DNA of 64,000 bases from Eublepharis macularius (Eukaryota; Chordata; Lepidosauria; Squamata; Eublepharidae), in assembly GCF_028583425.1 (NCBI RefSeq), contig NC_072802.1, positions 13,959,926-14,023,925 of the forward strand, read 5' to 3'. The notes beneath the pieces were generated by a model that saw only the letters and a program-made list of their open reading frames with translations, ran no database searches and was not told the DNA's origin. Positions 37,798-51,369 of the stretch are shown in pieces. Position numbers and translations under genes: made by a program. Position 1 is the stretch's first letter, and every line of letters begins with the position of its first letter.

Positions 37798-38464
37798 AGA
37801 TTTGTTCTTTGTGTCGCTACTGGAATATTGCTCAGCACTGCCTAACTGCATTAAGAACAAACAGGCAAGAATGACTGTTCTGAGTGTTAGCAAGCCTAAA
37901 TCATTATTATCTGACAAGGAGTCTCCTCCTTCTCTCTAACTCACACCTTCTTTCCAGCAACTAGTACTAGATCTTCAACAATGAGCATTAGTTGGTGGCT
38001 GTGATACTCATGAGAGCGCATGCAGCAGGTAGCATGGAAACCCTTATCATTTCCAGATAGGATGGAAAACAGAACTGGCCAGTACCAGGAGCAGCTTGTT
38101 AACTGACGATGTGAGTCAGTGCTAAGTAAATTAAAACTCTAGTGCTAAGTCATCCATTTTTATACACTGGATAAATACGATTCTTTCTGAGAACAAAACC
38201 CACTGGTGTACCCTCACGGTAGTGGACCTTGTCATCTGCTTCCAGGAAATACCATATAATTTCTAGATATGTAATCCTTGCATAATTTTTATTCTTTCAT
38301 AGTATAACTGGGTTTGAGGCTTCAGTGTGAATCCAGCACCTTGGCCTATTTGGCTAACCATTAATTATTTTTGTGGCACTCTGTCTGCAGGTGGCCTAAT
38401 TTGCAGGGCTGACTTCTTGAGTAACACCTGTACACTGGAGACTTTATTTCATCAGAGTCTTTCT
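37798..38464. other. Unassigned spacer
   Basis: Nothing recognisable between the family B and family D elements. Confidence 0.35.
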
Positions 38465-38888
38465 ACACATGACATCTGACAGGTGAAGGACACATGTCAG
38501 GAGATGCAATGTTAGCCAGGAAAGGTAGTTTAAAAAGACAGAGCCAATGGCAGGGCAAAAACTTTGCTATACACTGGAGCTGTGTGAAGGGGCTGTGAAA
38601 TGCCAGAAGGGAAACCTCAGCCCATTATAACCTCTCCTGGTCCAAGCCCGGCACTGGAAGGCAGCTCCAGCCCATTTCCATCCCTCACTGCCCTCTGGTT
38701 GCCATCCCACACAGTTTTAGACTGGAGAGGTGAAATTGACAGAGCCTTTGAGGAGGCAAAGATGAAATTAACAAACCTCTGAGGAGTGAACTCTGCCTGC
38801 CCTGCCTTTTAAAACTACGCTTCCCAGATAACATTGCGTCTCCTAGCACTTGACGAACACGTGCCCAGTCATCTTGTGCAAAGAGACC
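38465..38888. mobile_element. TIR MITE, family D, copy 3
   Basis: Left gagatgcaatgttagccagg, right cttcccagataacattgcgt and ctccta. Most of the interior matches 125-505 block by block. Confidence 0.72.
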
Positions 38889-39064
38889 CTCAGTCTCTGA
38901 GCTCAGAGTTAGTCAGAGGAAATTGGTAGCAGCATTTTACCCTGGGGTGTAAGGGTCTCTTCCTCTCCAAAGCAGGTTTGGTCTTGAAAACCCAACCCTG
39001 GGGACTCTGGAGCTGGTGATAGACCCCTGATACCAACCTACGGCAAGATTAAGAGTGGGCCAAC

Positions 39065-39265
39065 GAGTGAAATTCTTGGAGATTTGGATGTGGTGCCTGT
39101 GGAGGGCAGAATTTGGGGAAGGGAGGGAGTTTGGTAGAGGTGTACGGCCATAGAGCCCCCCCCCCAAAGTGGCCATTTCATCCAAGGGAAATTATTTCTG
39201 TAGTGGAGATCGGTTGTAATTCCAGCAGAACTCCAGGCCCCACTTTTAGTTTGGTAGTCCTAATT
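39065..39265. mobile_element. MITE family E, copy 3 (degraded)
   Basis: ttcttggagatttggatgtg, gaagggagggagtttggtag and gagatcggttgtaattccag follow the family E block order. The ends are eroded. Confidence 0.55.
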
Positions 39266-39389
39266 GCATTGCCCGTTTCTTCCTTTCTCTGTCATCTTCA
39301 TGACGGAACTGAAGAGATCCTAAATCTTTCTAACCCTAAAAGATATATCCCTGGCTTTATCATAACGGATCAGGGACGTTCTGGGTTGG

Positions 39390-39616
39390 AATGAGGGTTG
39401 TCAATTTTGGGTTGGGAAACTAGGGGTGTCAACTTTGGGGGTGGAGCCTGGGAAGAGCAGGGTTTGGTGAGGGAAGGAGTTCAGTGGGGTGTAACGCCAT
39501 GGAGTCCACCCTCCAAAGCAGCCCTTTTCTCCAGCGGAACTGATCTCTGAAGTCTGGTGGAGATCAACTGTAATTCAGGGAGCTCTCCAGGCTCCACCAG
39601 GAGGCTGACAACCCCA
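39390..39616. mobile_element. MITE family E, copy 4
   Basis: agggttgtcaattttgggtt at the left and gaggctgacaacccc at the right, with ccaccctccaaagcagccct and cagcggaactgatctctgaa inside. It sits directly after copy 3. Confidence 0.62.
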
Positions 39617-39953
39617 ATTTAAATAAATGCAGCCTCTCCTCATTCATTTGCACACTTCCTGTGCTGCAAAGGAAGTGGAAGAGGAACATACAAGCCTGAA
39701 GCCTGTTCCAACCTCACACAGCAGACAGCGCTCACCCTTCTTGTGATGTATTGTATTTTTCAACAATATGTTTTGTGGCAGTTTTACAGTTTTGCAACTC
39801 GGTCTGTCAGCAACCTGTTACTTTTGGGAATAGTCAAATGCTGCTTTTCACCGAAAGGATACAGGAGGAGCTAGTGAAATAAATGTGTTGTTGAGTGCAC
39901 CATACTTAAGTTTTATCTTGGTCATTCTGATAGTTATTGGTAAATTAGTTCTT

Positions 39954-40149
39954 GGCCGTTTTCACACACACACCCCGTAACGCTCCAGAAAATCGCACAA
40001 AACTCACAGCATGAAGTGTCTTCCTAGAGCAATGACATCAGAAATCGCGGGATTAAACAGGATCATGCTGGGAAATCGTGCTAGGAAAATGCTTTGTGCC
40101 ATGAGTTTTGTGCAATTTTTCAGAGGTTATGGGCGTGTGAAAATAGCCC
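39954..40149. mobile_element. Palindromic MITE, family B, copy 4
   Basis: Left ggccgttttcacacacacac, right gggcgtgtgaaaatagcc. Inner arms cgcacaaaactcacagcatg and gccatgagttttgtgcaatt pair. Confidence 0.75.
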
Positions 40150-40650
40150 TTTGCTGAGCACAGAGATATCTGGAATTGATATCTGGCAGCATCTATAAAA
40201 CTGGGAAAATAGTAATCTGCTCCTCCATAGCATTCTTCTGAGACCAAATAAAGTAAGGTCAGAAACCACCCTCTTTTAAAAAATATTACATAAATGATTA
40301 ATCATGTAGAAAAATGAAAAACTCAAGCCAGCTGTAACAAATCTTTTGTTAAAAATATTTTTTCATTATAAACTTATGAAAGTATAGAAATAACTTAGAA
40401 AAAGACACAGCATCTTAAAGGTAAGTCAAATAATGCTGCCCACTAGTTTATTACAAGAATGTATATTTAAATTTATTTCTGTTATTTATAGTCACTGAGA
40501 CTCAAGGAGGATTACAACATGAGATATCCAGTCAAAATGAGCCTATTAATAGAATATTGAAAATTGTTAGTGCAGTAAACACATTTATGCAGAAAAATAG
40601 AGCTTTCAAAAACTACAGAAGCAAAAAAGAAGAGACAAAAGAAATCCTGG
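40150..40650. other. Unassigned spacer with L2-like tail
   Basis: AT-rich. 40455-40560 resembles an inverted L2-type tail (tttatagtcactgagactca, aggaggattacaac). Confidence 0.35.
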
Positions 40651-40651
40651 T

Positions 40652-40855
40652 AGGGTTGCCACCCTCCAGGTGTGTCCTGGAGATCTTCCAGAATTGCAAC
40701 TGATCTCCAGACCACAGAGATTAATTCCCCTAGGAAAAAACAGCTTCTTTCGAGGGTGGGCTCTATGACATTATACCCTGCTGAGGTCTTTCCCCTCCTC
40801 AAACCCCGTTCTCCCCAGGATCCAACCCTAAATGTCCAGGAATTTCCCATCCAGG
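40652..40855. mobile_element. MITE family E, copy 5 (inverted)
   Basis: agggttgccaccctccaggt, then aattgcaactgatctccaga and cagcttctttcgagggtggg. Reverse orientation relative to 32084-32303. Confidence 0.62.
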
Positions 40856-41204
40856 AGTTCACAAAGCTAGAAAGTGATAAAACCTTCTCTTTTTTACAGT
40901 TAGGCGTTCCAAAAGAGAGGAAAAGACAGAAAGACCCTTAGCACCTTTCTGGTTCTAGCTTTTATTGTGTACTTAGGATAAAAGGTTATGAATATTATAC
41001 ATTCAAAGGGGTTCTCTGTGTTGTATCTGAATTCAGCACAGTCAAGGCTGACTAACAGGGAGTGTCTGTTGTCACGGCCCTTCCCTTTCTCTTTCCTTAT
41101 CCTATCAGATAAGGGCCCTCCTGCTGGAAGTTTGGTATATAGTTCCATTATTAACTGCATCCCAATTAAAAAGTTCTTGGGCTTGTAAATGTACGGCTGC
41201 TTCA

Positions 41205-41228
41205 CGGCTTTTTTTCAGCTGGAACGTG
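41205..41228. mobile_element. hAT foldback tip remnant
   Basis: cacggctttttttcagctgg then aacgtg equals the left tip of the foldback family; everything inside is missing. Confidence 0.55.
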
Positions 41229-41489
41229 TCAATTCAGCTCTATCTTTGCTGTGAGAACAAGTACTGTAGGCTTCTTTGACTTGCCAATTTGCATTTCTTT
41301 AATGTGTGAGAAAATGTCAAGATCTCTATTTCTATTAATGGAAGTGGGAGGTGGGGGAAACTGGGATTCTTCTAGCAGTTGAGGAGGAACTGATATCAAA
41401 TGCATGAATGTATTCACATGGAGCAAACTGAAGTGTGATTGTGTGAGTGAGTACATGGAAAGTTGGAGGGGGAACACGTGAAATGAGGT

Positions 41490-43500
41490 TTATCAGGAAC
41501 ACAGGCTGTGGCAAGGAAAATGCAAGTCTGTGATTAGGCAGGCAAAAAAGGACTATGAGGAATACATTGCAAAAAACATAAAGAACAACAATAAACATTT
41601 CTTCAAATATATTAGAAGCAGGAAACCAGCCAGGGAGGCAGTCGGGCCCCTGAATGATCAAGAGGTAAAAGGATTACTGAAGGACTATAGGGAAATTGCC
41701 AAGAAGCTAAATGCATTTTTTGCCTCTGCCTTCACTGTAGAAGATGAGAGATGCTTGTCCACACCAGAACCGCTGATTTCGGGAGGAGTGTTGAAAGACC
41801 TGAGTCAGATTGAGGTGATGAGAGAGGAGGTCCTACGACTGATAGACAATTTATCACCAGACCCGGATGGCATACATCCAAGAGTTCTGAAAGGACTCAA
41901 AGGTGAACTTGTGGATCTCCTGACAAAGATATGTAACCTTTCATTAACATCTGCCTCCATTCCTGAGGACTGGAAGGTAGCGAATGTCACCCCCATCTTT
42001 AAAAAGGGTTCCAGAAGAGATCCGGGAAATTACAGGGCAGTCAGTCTAACGTCAATACCGAGTAAGTTGATGGAAACTGTTATTAAAGAGTGAATTAGTA
42101 GGCACATTGATGAACAAAAGCTATTGAGGAAGACTCAGCATGGGTTCTATAAGGGAAGATCTTGTCTCACGAACCTGTTAGAGTTCTTTGAGGGAGTAAG
42201 CAAACATGTGGACAAGGGGGAACCAATAGATGTTGTCTACCTGGTCTTCCAGAAAGCTTTTGATGAAGTTCCTCATCAAAGGCTGCTAAGTAAGCTTAAT
42301 AGTCATGGAGTAAAAGGATGAGTCCTCTTGTGGATCAAAAACTGGCTAATGAATAGGAAACAGAGAGTGAGTATAAACGGGCAATATTCACAGTGAAGGA
42401 TGGTAAGCAGTGGGGTACCGCAGGGCTCAGTATTGGGTCCGGTGCTTTTTAACTTGTTCATTAATGATTTGGAGTTGGAACTCGAGTAAACTGTGAAGTG
42501 GCTAAGTTTGAAGATGACACTAAATTGTTCAGGGTGGTGAGAACCACGGAGGATTGTGAGGCACTCAAAAGGGATCTGTTGATGCTGTGCGAGTGGGCGT
42601 CAACGTGGCAAATGAGGTTCAACATGGCCAAGTGCAAAGTAATGTACATTGGAGCCCAAAATCCCAAATATAAATACACAACGATGGGGTCCAAACTGGC
42701 GGAGGCTGACCAAGGGAGAGATCTTGGAGTCGTGGTAGATAACTCACTGAAAATGTCGATACAGTGTGCGACGGCAATAAAAAAAGGCCAATGCTATGAT
42801 GGGGATTATTAGGACGGGAACTGAAAACAAATCAGCTAGTATCATAATGCCCCTGTATAAATCAATGGTACGGCCTCATTTGGAATAGTGTGTACAATTC
42901 TGGTCACCACACCTCAAAAAAGATATAGCACTGGAAAAAGTGCAGAAAAGGGCAACTAGAATGATTAAAGGGATGGAACACTTGCCCTATGAAGAAAAGT
43001 TAAAGCACTTGGGGCTCTTTAGCTTGGACGACAACTGAGGGGTGACATGATAGAGGTTTACAAGATATAGAGAGGGTAAAGTATTTTTCTCCCTTTCTCA
43101 CAATACAAGAACTCATGGACACTCAATGATATTAATGAGCAGTCGGGTTAGAATGGATAAAAGGAAGTAATTCTTCACCCAAAGGGTGATTAACACATGG
43201 AATTCACTGGCTCAGGAGGTGGTGGCAGCTTCAAGCATAGACAGCTTCAACAGGGGATTGGATAAACATATGGAGCAGAGATCCGTCAGTGGCTATTAGC
43301 TACAAGGTATAAATGGAACCCTCTGTCTAGGGCAGTGATGCTCTGTATTCTTGGTGTTTGGGGGGAGGGCTTCTAGTGTCCCTTCCCCACTGGCAGACCT
43401 CCTCATGACACCTGGTTTTTTGGCCACTGTGTGACACAGAGTGTTGGACCGGATGGGCCCTTGGCCTGATCCAACATGGCTTCTCTTATGTTCTTATGTA
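41490..43500 (+). mobile_element. CR1-type LINE, 5'-truncated
   Basis: The C-terminal reverse transcriptase region of a CR1/Jockey-group LINE. Visible in order: AFFASAFT, IDNLSPDPDGIHPRVLK, WKVANVTPIFKKGSRRDPGN, HGFYKGRSCLTNLLEFF, motif A as VVYLVFQKAFDEVPH, motif [21 protein letters not shown], motif C as EDDTKLF, and DLGVVVDNSLKMS. Motif A normally reads LDFQKAFD, so the first catalytic Asp has become Val. Frames are broken after 42093, near 42320 and near 42395. The 3' end ttggcctgatccaacatggc and ttcttatgttcttatg is the CR1 terminus. Nothing upstream of the RT is kept, as usual for CR1. Confidence 0.9.
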
Positions 43501-44180
43501 CTTGAGCATCTCTAGGTAGTTCATAACGTGTATTTCCACCCAGTGTTTTGGATGCTAAATTGCCTGTCCGGGAAACAGTATGAACAAAACTTCACAAACA
43601 GAAATGCTGTTCAGTTAGTTCTTCTCAACAATTCTTCCTCCCACTGTATATCCCTACATTTCCCATCATGCTATCTCTGGAGATCCCCAGTGATTCTCCA
43701 CCTGACCAGTTTTAAACCACCACCCCCTGCCCCGAGAGAAGCCTAGTTGAGAGAAAAGCCATTTGTGGGGAGAATCGGGGGCTGTTAGAGGGGGTAAGAT
43801 GACTCTCACTCATCCTCCCCAGTAAATGCTGACATGGCCCCCACATTCCTCATCACCTTGTCATATGCAGGGTTTGAACCTCCACGAGCCTGGGCAGAAG
43901 ATGGTACTTTTAAAAGTTCTGAATCCCAGGATGATTCTGTGTGATATATAGACTTTAGGGGTGATGTTTCATTAAGGAGGAAGATACTTCAGTAAAGAAC
44001 ATTGCTCTTGGCCATCAAGCTCAGCACTAAATTCTGGTGCTGCTAGAGTAGCCCTGAAATCCCTGATTTCAGTGCTCAGTAGTACAACATTATAAATAAT
44101 AATAACAACATAATGATAACGTTCAATTTATATATAACTCTTCAGGGCAACTTAACACCCACTCAGAGCGGTTTACAAAG
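43501..44180. other. Unassigned spacer
   Basis: Nothing recognisable except a short AT-rich run near 44090-44115. Confidence 0.35.
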
Positions 44181-44362
44181 AATATTATTATCCCCATAAC
44201 AGTCACCCTGTGAGGTGGGTGGGGCTGAGAGAGCTCCAAGAAGCTGTGACTGACCCAAGGTCACCCAGCTGGCTTCAAGTGGAGGAGTAGGGAATCAAAC
44301 CTGGCTCTCCAGATTAGAATCCTGCCGCTCTCAACCACTACACCAAACTGGCTCTCTTTCTA
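44180..44362 (-). mobile_element. tRNA-derived SINE, type 2 (inverted)
   Basis: caccctgtgaggtgggtggg, ggtcacccagctggcttcaa, aacctggctctccagatta and aaccactacaccaaactggc read as the reverse complement of the type 2 SINE. Confidence 0.75.
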
Positions 44363-45120
44363 AACGCAAAAAATTTATGGAAACGTTTTATGTTCTTAAA
44401 CAACTCCAGAAGGCTCCTCTTTGGCTCCCTGGAAGGAGAAGGAGACAGAGCATTTCCATGGTATCTGGGTCTCAGGCAGGGGGAGCGGAGAAAGGAGCCT
44501 TATGAGGCAACTCCACCCAGCCGGCTGGCAGTTGCTTTGCATGCTCGGCCTGAGCAGAGCTCATCTCAAGCTCTCAGAGCCAAGCTCCTCTGAGGCTGTT
44601 TTCCGAAGGCCCTCATGGTTATGCAGGGATAGCTGCCTGGGAGAAGTGGTGATATTCCCCTGCTTGCTCCCTTCAAACTCCAGGAGGAGAGCCAGGGCCC
44701 AGCGCCAGGCTCAGGGGTTTGGCAGAGGCTTTTTCTTACTTACATTTGGGACCTGTTGTCTATCAGTCAGGGGGGCTGAAGCAGGGTTTTACCCAGCCCT
44801 TGCAGGCCTCTGGCCTACCTAGGCTCCTCTCCCCCCACCACTGTTTTACTTTGTTGGGAGAGAGGACTTCAGGCAGCAGCAGCAGCAACAGGCTTTGCTG
44901 TAGGTCACAGGGGTGAGATGCAGCAATCTGAGAGGTGGATTAATTCGTACTTCATTGCTACTGGACTAGCAGGGTGGATGTTGGTTGCCCCCCCCCTCTG
45001 GTTTTTCCCTGCCCTGCCATTACACTTACTTCGGAGGGAGTATTGCCAGCAACAATAGCACAGCCTAAGGCCTTCAGGCAGCAGGGGCCATTTTATGGGT
45101 GGGCTTGGTAGTTTATTCAG

Positions 45121-45790
45121 TTGGGTGCAGCCATTTTGAGAGTGGCACCCGGTGGCCTGCTTAGCCTCCTGGCAGTGGCGGCCATGTTGTGAAGGCATCT
45201 AAAATATGCACAGCTCTGGGAGGTGGCCATTTTGAGTGTGGGCATTTGTGTTGCCTGATTTGCCTCCTGCTTACTGGCAGTAGCAGCCATTTTAGTGGGC
45301 TTTTGCAGCTTAACCTGTGCTAGGGTGGCCATTTTGAGAGTGGCACCCAGTGGTCCGCTTAGCTTCCTGGCAATGGTGGCCATGTTGTGAAGGCATCTGC
45401 AATATGCACAGCACCAGTGGTGGCCATTTTGAGTGTGGGCATTTGTGTGGCCTGATGGGCCTCCTGCTTACTGGCAGTAGCAGCCATTTTAGTGGGGCTT
45501 TTGCAGCTTAACCTGTGCTAGGGTGGCTATTTTGAGAGTGGCACCCAGTGGTCCGCTTAGCTTCCTGGCAATGGTGGCCATGTTGTGAAGGCATCTGCAA
45601 TATGCACAGCACCAGTGGTGGCCATTTTGAGTGTGGGCTTTGTGTGACCTGATTTGCCTCCTGCTTACTAGCAGTAGTGGCCATTTTTGTGGGCTTTTTG
45701 CAGCTTATCCTGTGCTGGCAGTGACCATTTTGAGTGTAGCTCACGGTGGCCTGCTTAGCCTCTTTGCACTGGTGGCCATTTTATAGGGGC
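45121..45790. repeat. 198-bp tandem array
   Basis: The anchor ccattttgagagtggcaccc recurs at 45131, 45329 and, with one change, 45527, then degenerates at 45724, giving a period of 198, 198 and 197. Each unit also holds ggtggccatgttgtgaaggc and ccattttgagtgtgggc. It lies within the DIRS-like relic. Confidence 0.85.
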
Positions 45791-47235
45791 CTCTGCAGCC
45801 TTACGCAGTGTTTGGGCTGCCGTTTTGGGGGTGCTGTGTTCCTATTGAGCTTTGAAGCTCTAAAAGCAGTTATTTTACAGCACATTACATTACTGTACAT
45901 TTCCATCATGCCACCCAAAAAGGATAGTAGCCCTGCTAAGGGCAAGCAGCCAGAAAATAGGCCTCCTGCAAAGCGGCCCTGCAGACTCTTCCTTTGAGGA
46001 TGATGAAGTGGCCAAAGGGAGGAGGGAAATACTGGGCTATCAGTGTCTATCAGTCAGGAGGGCTGCAGCAGGGTTAGGCCCAGCCCCTGTAGGCCTCCTG
46101 CCTATCTAGGCCTCCCTGACCGCTTTCACTTTATTTGGAGAGTGTACTTACAGCAGCAGCAGCAGCAAAAGCCTGGCTGAGGCCGGGGGAGCAGGGTAGG
46201 GCTTGCAATCATCTGAAGGGTGGTTTGCTGCACACTTTATTTCTACTGGCTTCACAAGGATCTACAGTCCCAGAGTGGTGACTGGTTAAACCCCTCCTCC
46301 TTTTTCCCTGCTCAATTTTGCAGCCTTGGTGGGCCTAAAGAGCTGGTTTTGTTTTTCAGGTTTTGTCACTCAGGCCACCTAATGGCATGCTGTGTTATTG
46401 CATGTGCTGAAATCGGCAATGGCTTCTGGGTTTAGTTCAGGGGCGCTGGTGGGCTGAGCAGTGGAGTTTCCTTGGGGTTTCCACTGCCTTGGTGGCCCAG
46501 TGGCTTCTGGGTTTAATGCAGGGGCGCTGGTGGGCTGAGCAGTGGCCCATTGACCAGTCAGTACAGGAGTCTTACTATAAACCATATATGACTGGAATTT
46601 CCCAATCCTCATGGCAGTTGGATTGTGGGGGAGGGAACTAGATAACCCTTCAGCCCACTTCATGTGGACAATTAGGCAGTGGTGCCCATACCTAACCCTC
46701 TTTCATCCAAGTGGCATAGGATTTTGAGGAGGTTTCTGGAGACTGATCCTGGCGTTTATGTTTTAAGGCAGCGCCCGGTCTTGCCTGCAGATGGAATGGG
46801 GCAGCTTGTCCCCCGGATTTCCTCTGAGCTTTGCCTCCAGGGAGGGCTATTGATTATTGGCAACCGGGTGTGGCCGGTAGTCTCTAGGCTGGGGTGCCAG
46901 TTGGTCTGTTGGAGTTATGGCTGAGCTGGTGGATCTCTCCCAGTTATGGGGGAGTGGACTGTTAGGGGGCTTGCCTCATATCCAGTAGCAGCCATCAGGA
47001 AGCTTAGGCGCATTTAGGTTCACCAGTAAACCTCCCAGTTTGATGTAAGCCCAGGCAGCTTCCAGGGTCACGCAACATTAATGGTGGGCACGAGAGTTAG
47101 ATCCTGAGCGTTAGCAGAGTGATGACCCAAGGTCTTAAGGAAGGGTCTGGTTGACTCCGCATTAGCCATGGGGAAAGCGAGGGCTGAGCTGCTACTTCTG
47201 TTTGATGGGATGTGGGGTCCTTTGCCTCACTCCTG

Positions 47236-47720
47236 GTCATTCACTTGGGGGTAATGAGCTGGGCTTCCCAAGGGCATGGCCCTTCTGTTACAGGCCGCAC
47301 AGATGTGCACGCCCAGTGTGCTCAAGGGGAGGAGCAGTCCTCCACCTCATGTACTGGTCATTCACTTGGGCAGTAATAACCTTGGCTGTGGGGCATGGCT
47401 GTTCCGGTATAGGCTCATGCAGATTTGCGCACATAAGCATGGTGCTCGTGAGCTGTAAGGGAGGAGTGGCCTCCGTTTCATGTTCAGGTCATTCACTTGG
47501 GTGGTATGACCTTGTCTCGTAGGGCATGGCCCTTTCCTTACAGGCTCACACAGTCTTGCAGAGCCGAGGCAAGTAGTGGCCTGATGGCTTGAGGGGAGGT
47601 GCGGTCCTCCGCCTCATGTTCCAGTCATTCGCCACGCCTTGGCTGCAGGGCCTTTCGTTACAGGCTCACACAGACTTGCAGTGCATAGGCAAGTAGTGGC
47701 CTGGTGTGTTGATGACTGGT
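47236..47720. repeat. 121-136-bp tandem repeats in the relic's 3' part
   Basis: gtcattcacttggg starts at 47236, 47357 and 47488, and a variant starts at 47624, giving spacings of 121, 131 and 136. Each is followed by gggcatggc and ttacaggc-like blocks. Confidence 0.75.
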
Positions 47721-48290
47721 CCTCAATGCTTCCGTGTTGGGAAGCTTGGGACTCATTAGCCCCTGAGAGGGCTAGGTGAAAGGCTAACAGAGCCATTGAG
47801 AAAACTTTGGGGGAGGGTCTGGGCATTTATTTGCCACACCCCTACATACTAGGCTGAATTTGCCAACCTCTACCAAGGTAATGGGGGTTCACCTGGCCAC
47901 TGAAGGCAAGGACATCTTCCTCAATTACCTACAGCATGGGCTGAGGTTGGCACTAGGCCAACTGTGGGGTGCTAGGCAGGATACAGTTTGGGAATAGGGA
48001 GCAGGCCGGTGAGTACCCTAGGCGCTTCTCCACTGATGGGGAAGAGGGGTCTGCCAGGAGCGGATGGTACTGCTTGTGACGGCTGCCATGCTGCGTGGGC
48101 AGACTGCCTGGGGGAACCCCACGTGCAAGTCCTTCCCTCACTGCTGTACGGCTGAGGCTTAGGAGCTTGAGCTGGGGGGATCCATTTTGCTGGCCGGCCA
48201 GGTCTTAGCCATCCGTAGGACCTGGCCAGACAGGTCAAGGCGGAGGTCCAGGGGTGACCCCGTGGCTTGACCTGTACCGCTAGCTGGTAC

Positions 48291-48754
48291 AGGTCAAAGT
48301 TCCAAAGTTCCTTGAACTTGCCATATAATAGAAATCTCCTGTTTATTAACTTCACACTGCTGATTTTCCTGTCGCCAAGGGAATTGTCCTCTTGGACTCT
48401 GTAAAGTACCATGCACATTGATGGTGCTATATAGATAATGATTGATAACTGTCTGATTTCTAAAAAGCACTGACACTTTTGGTATTCCGATTAAAGACAT
48501 GCTTTATTAGGATTAGGGAAAAAATAAACTCCAGCTTCATTCCTTCTGTAATAGTTAGGATAGGAAGCCTTGCGAGCGCTTTGCTATTGAACTGCCGTAG
48601 GAGAACCTGAGTCCAAATCCATCCTTGAATATGGAAATCAGTTCCTTATCTGTAAAATGAGGATAGATATAAGTGACCATGTAAGCTTATTAGTTGGAAA
48701 GAGATTTTTTAAAAATATATACAATAGAAACATTGTGGGCAAACAGTCACGTTC
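48291..48754. other. Unassigned spacer
   Basis: 48390-48450 has the phrase aaagtaccatgcacattgat then ggtgctatatagataat, like a dispersed-repeat tail. The rest is unrecognised. Confidence 0.35.
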
Positions 48755-49112
48755 TTACATTGTTTGGTGGACGTGCCCAAAGATCTAAGTGTACTGGGGG
48801 GGAATTATTACTACTATAGAAAAAATAATAGGTTACATAATACAACGCAATCCAGAAACAAGATTGTTGAATTTATGGAATAAAACCAATGTACCTACTT
48901 ATAGAACAGAGCTTCTAAATCATATTACTGAACATCCTATTAAGGCATATACTGTGCCTAACAAATAACATCTGTCTCTATTAATTGTTTATAACCTATA
49001 TTAACTATCTAATCCGTGTATATGGTATTATGTTTGGAATCTTGTTATTGTTGTATTATTGTTGTTTTATTATCGTTAAACATTCAGAAATAAAACATTA
49101 TTAAAATAGACA
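48755..49112 (+). mobile_element. L1-type LINE 3' end
   Basis: C-terminal ORF2-like phrase HSWWTCPKI near 48775, then RNPETRLLNLWNKTNVPTY, followed by an AT-rich 3' UTR ending in gaaataaaacattatta. Truncated and frameshifted. Confidence 0.6.
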
Positions 49113-50241
<1,129 letters not shown>

Positions 50242-50268
50242 TCATCGTTCCTGATCGTATATTACATC

Positions 50269-50524
50269 CAGGGCTTTTTTTCAGGGGGAACACAGGGGAA
50301 CGGCGTTCCGGAACCTCTTGAAAATGGTCACATGGCTGGTGGCCCCGCCCCCTGATCTCAAGAGGGGAGTTTAGATTGCCCTCCGCGCTGCTGAGCGGCA
50401 CGGAGGGCAATCTTAACTCCCCTCTGTCTGGAGATCAGGGGGCGGGGCCACCAGCCATGTGACCATTTTCTCTGAGGGCAACCCACTGAGTTCCACCACC
50501 TGTTTTCCCAGAAAAAAAGCCCTG
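50269..50524. mobile_element. hAT foldback MITE 11
   Basis: CAGGGC...GCCCTG flanked by attacatc (50261-50268) and cttacatc (50525-50532), 7/8 identical. In copy 2 intron 4, absent from the same intron of copy 1. Confidence 0.9.
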
Positions 50525-50980
50525 CTTACATCCCAGATCACACCATCATTATTGACTTGATCAAAATAAACCAAGAAAACACTTGGGAGGTCTAGTCCTG
50601 CTGAGAATCCCTTCCCCAAGGAATATTTGCATTACATTGTCTTTTTATTTTTCCTGCGACTTACTGTTGGGAGACAGTTTGGGTTGAATAGTATGCTTAT
50701 TATTAATTAATAAAAAAGAAAGAGCAAAAATCAATGGCCTTAAACTACTAGGAGGTAAACACTTATACTAAAGTTCTGGGTTGTACAAGTATGCCCTGCT
50801 GAGAGAAATTATGGAAATCTCTCTCTTTACAGGATTTCAAGAGAATTTTAGGCACCTTCATTATCAGAGATGCTACAGTACAGAGTATCTGGCTGCAGAG
50901 AAGGCTTTTATTCCAGATAGCCCAATTCCTCTTTCCCCTCTTGCTAGTTCTGACCATGTGCTGTATTTTTCAGATTGCTC

Positions 50981-51369
50981 CACGGCTTTTTTTTCAGCGG
51001 GAACGTAGTGGAAAGGAGTTCCGGAACCTCTTGGAAATGGTCACATGGCCAGTGGCCCCGCCCCCTGATCTCCAGACAGAGGGAAGTTTAGATTGCCCTC
51101 CGCGCCACTCAGTGGCGCGGAGGGCAATCTCAACTCCCCTCTGTCTGGAGATCAGGGGGCGGGGCCACCAGCCATGTGACCATTTTCACCAAGGGGAATT
51201 TAAAAACTCCCCCCTTGTTCCAGCTGACCCAAAATTGGTCCTGGGAGCATGCGTGCATTTTGCACGCCCACATGTGGTACCAGGGGCACCACCTCCCACC
51301 AAGAGTTGCCCCCTGTGCTGGCAACCCACTGAGTTCCACCACCTTTTCCCCCCCAGAAAAAAAGCCCTG
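50981..51369. mobile_element. hAT foldback MITE 12, longest variant
   Basis: CACGGC...GCCCTG, 389 bp. After a complete palindrome (to about 51185) comes the long-form block ccttgttccagctgaccc, then ggtaccaggggcaccacctc, before the right tip. The flanks match only 5 of 8. Confidence 0.82.

Larger units (their letters stand above)
44400..48290 (+). mobile_element. DIRS-like retroelement relic
   Basis: A GC-rich block of about 3.9 kb. Parts seen: a 5' region duplicated 1.28 kb apart (gtctatcagtcaggggggct near 44758 and gtctatcagtcaggagggct near 46044) with a 198-bp tandem array between; a short basic leader MPPKKDSSPAKGKQPEN from 45908; and a 3' part with repeated HVLVIHLG-type phrases and GKDIFLNYLQHGLRLALG, which match the SGNH-hydrolase-like region I associate with sauropsid DIRS-type elements. 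It is thoroughly broken, with many interruptions, and looks old. Both edges are approximate and the family call is an inference from these motifs. Confidence 0.55.

Noticed and set aside
45908-45997. Start of a host gene (MPPKKDSSPAKGKQPEN)
   Set aside because: It is embedded in the repeat-rich relic, stops quickly and has no splice-site support; better seen as the leader of the retroelement.
47614-48418. Apparent - strand frames of up to 148 codons
   Set aside because: They are antisense to the GC-rich DIRS-like relic and share no recognisable domain.
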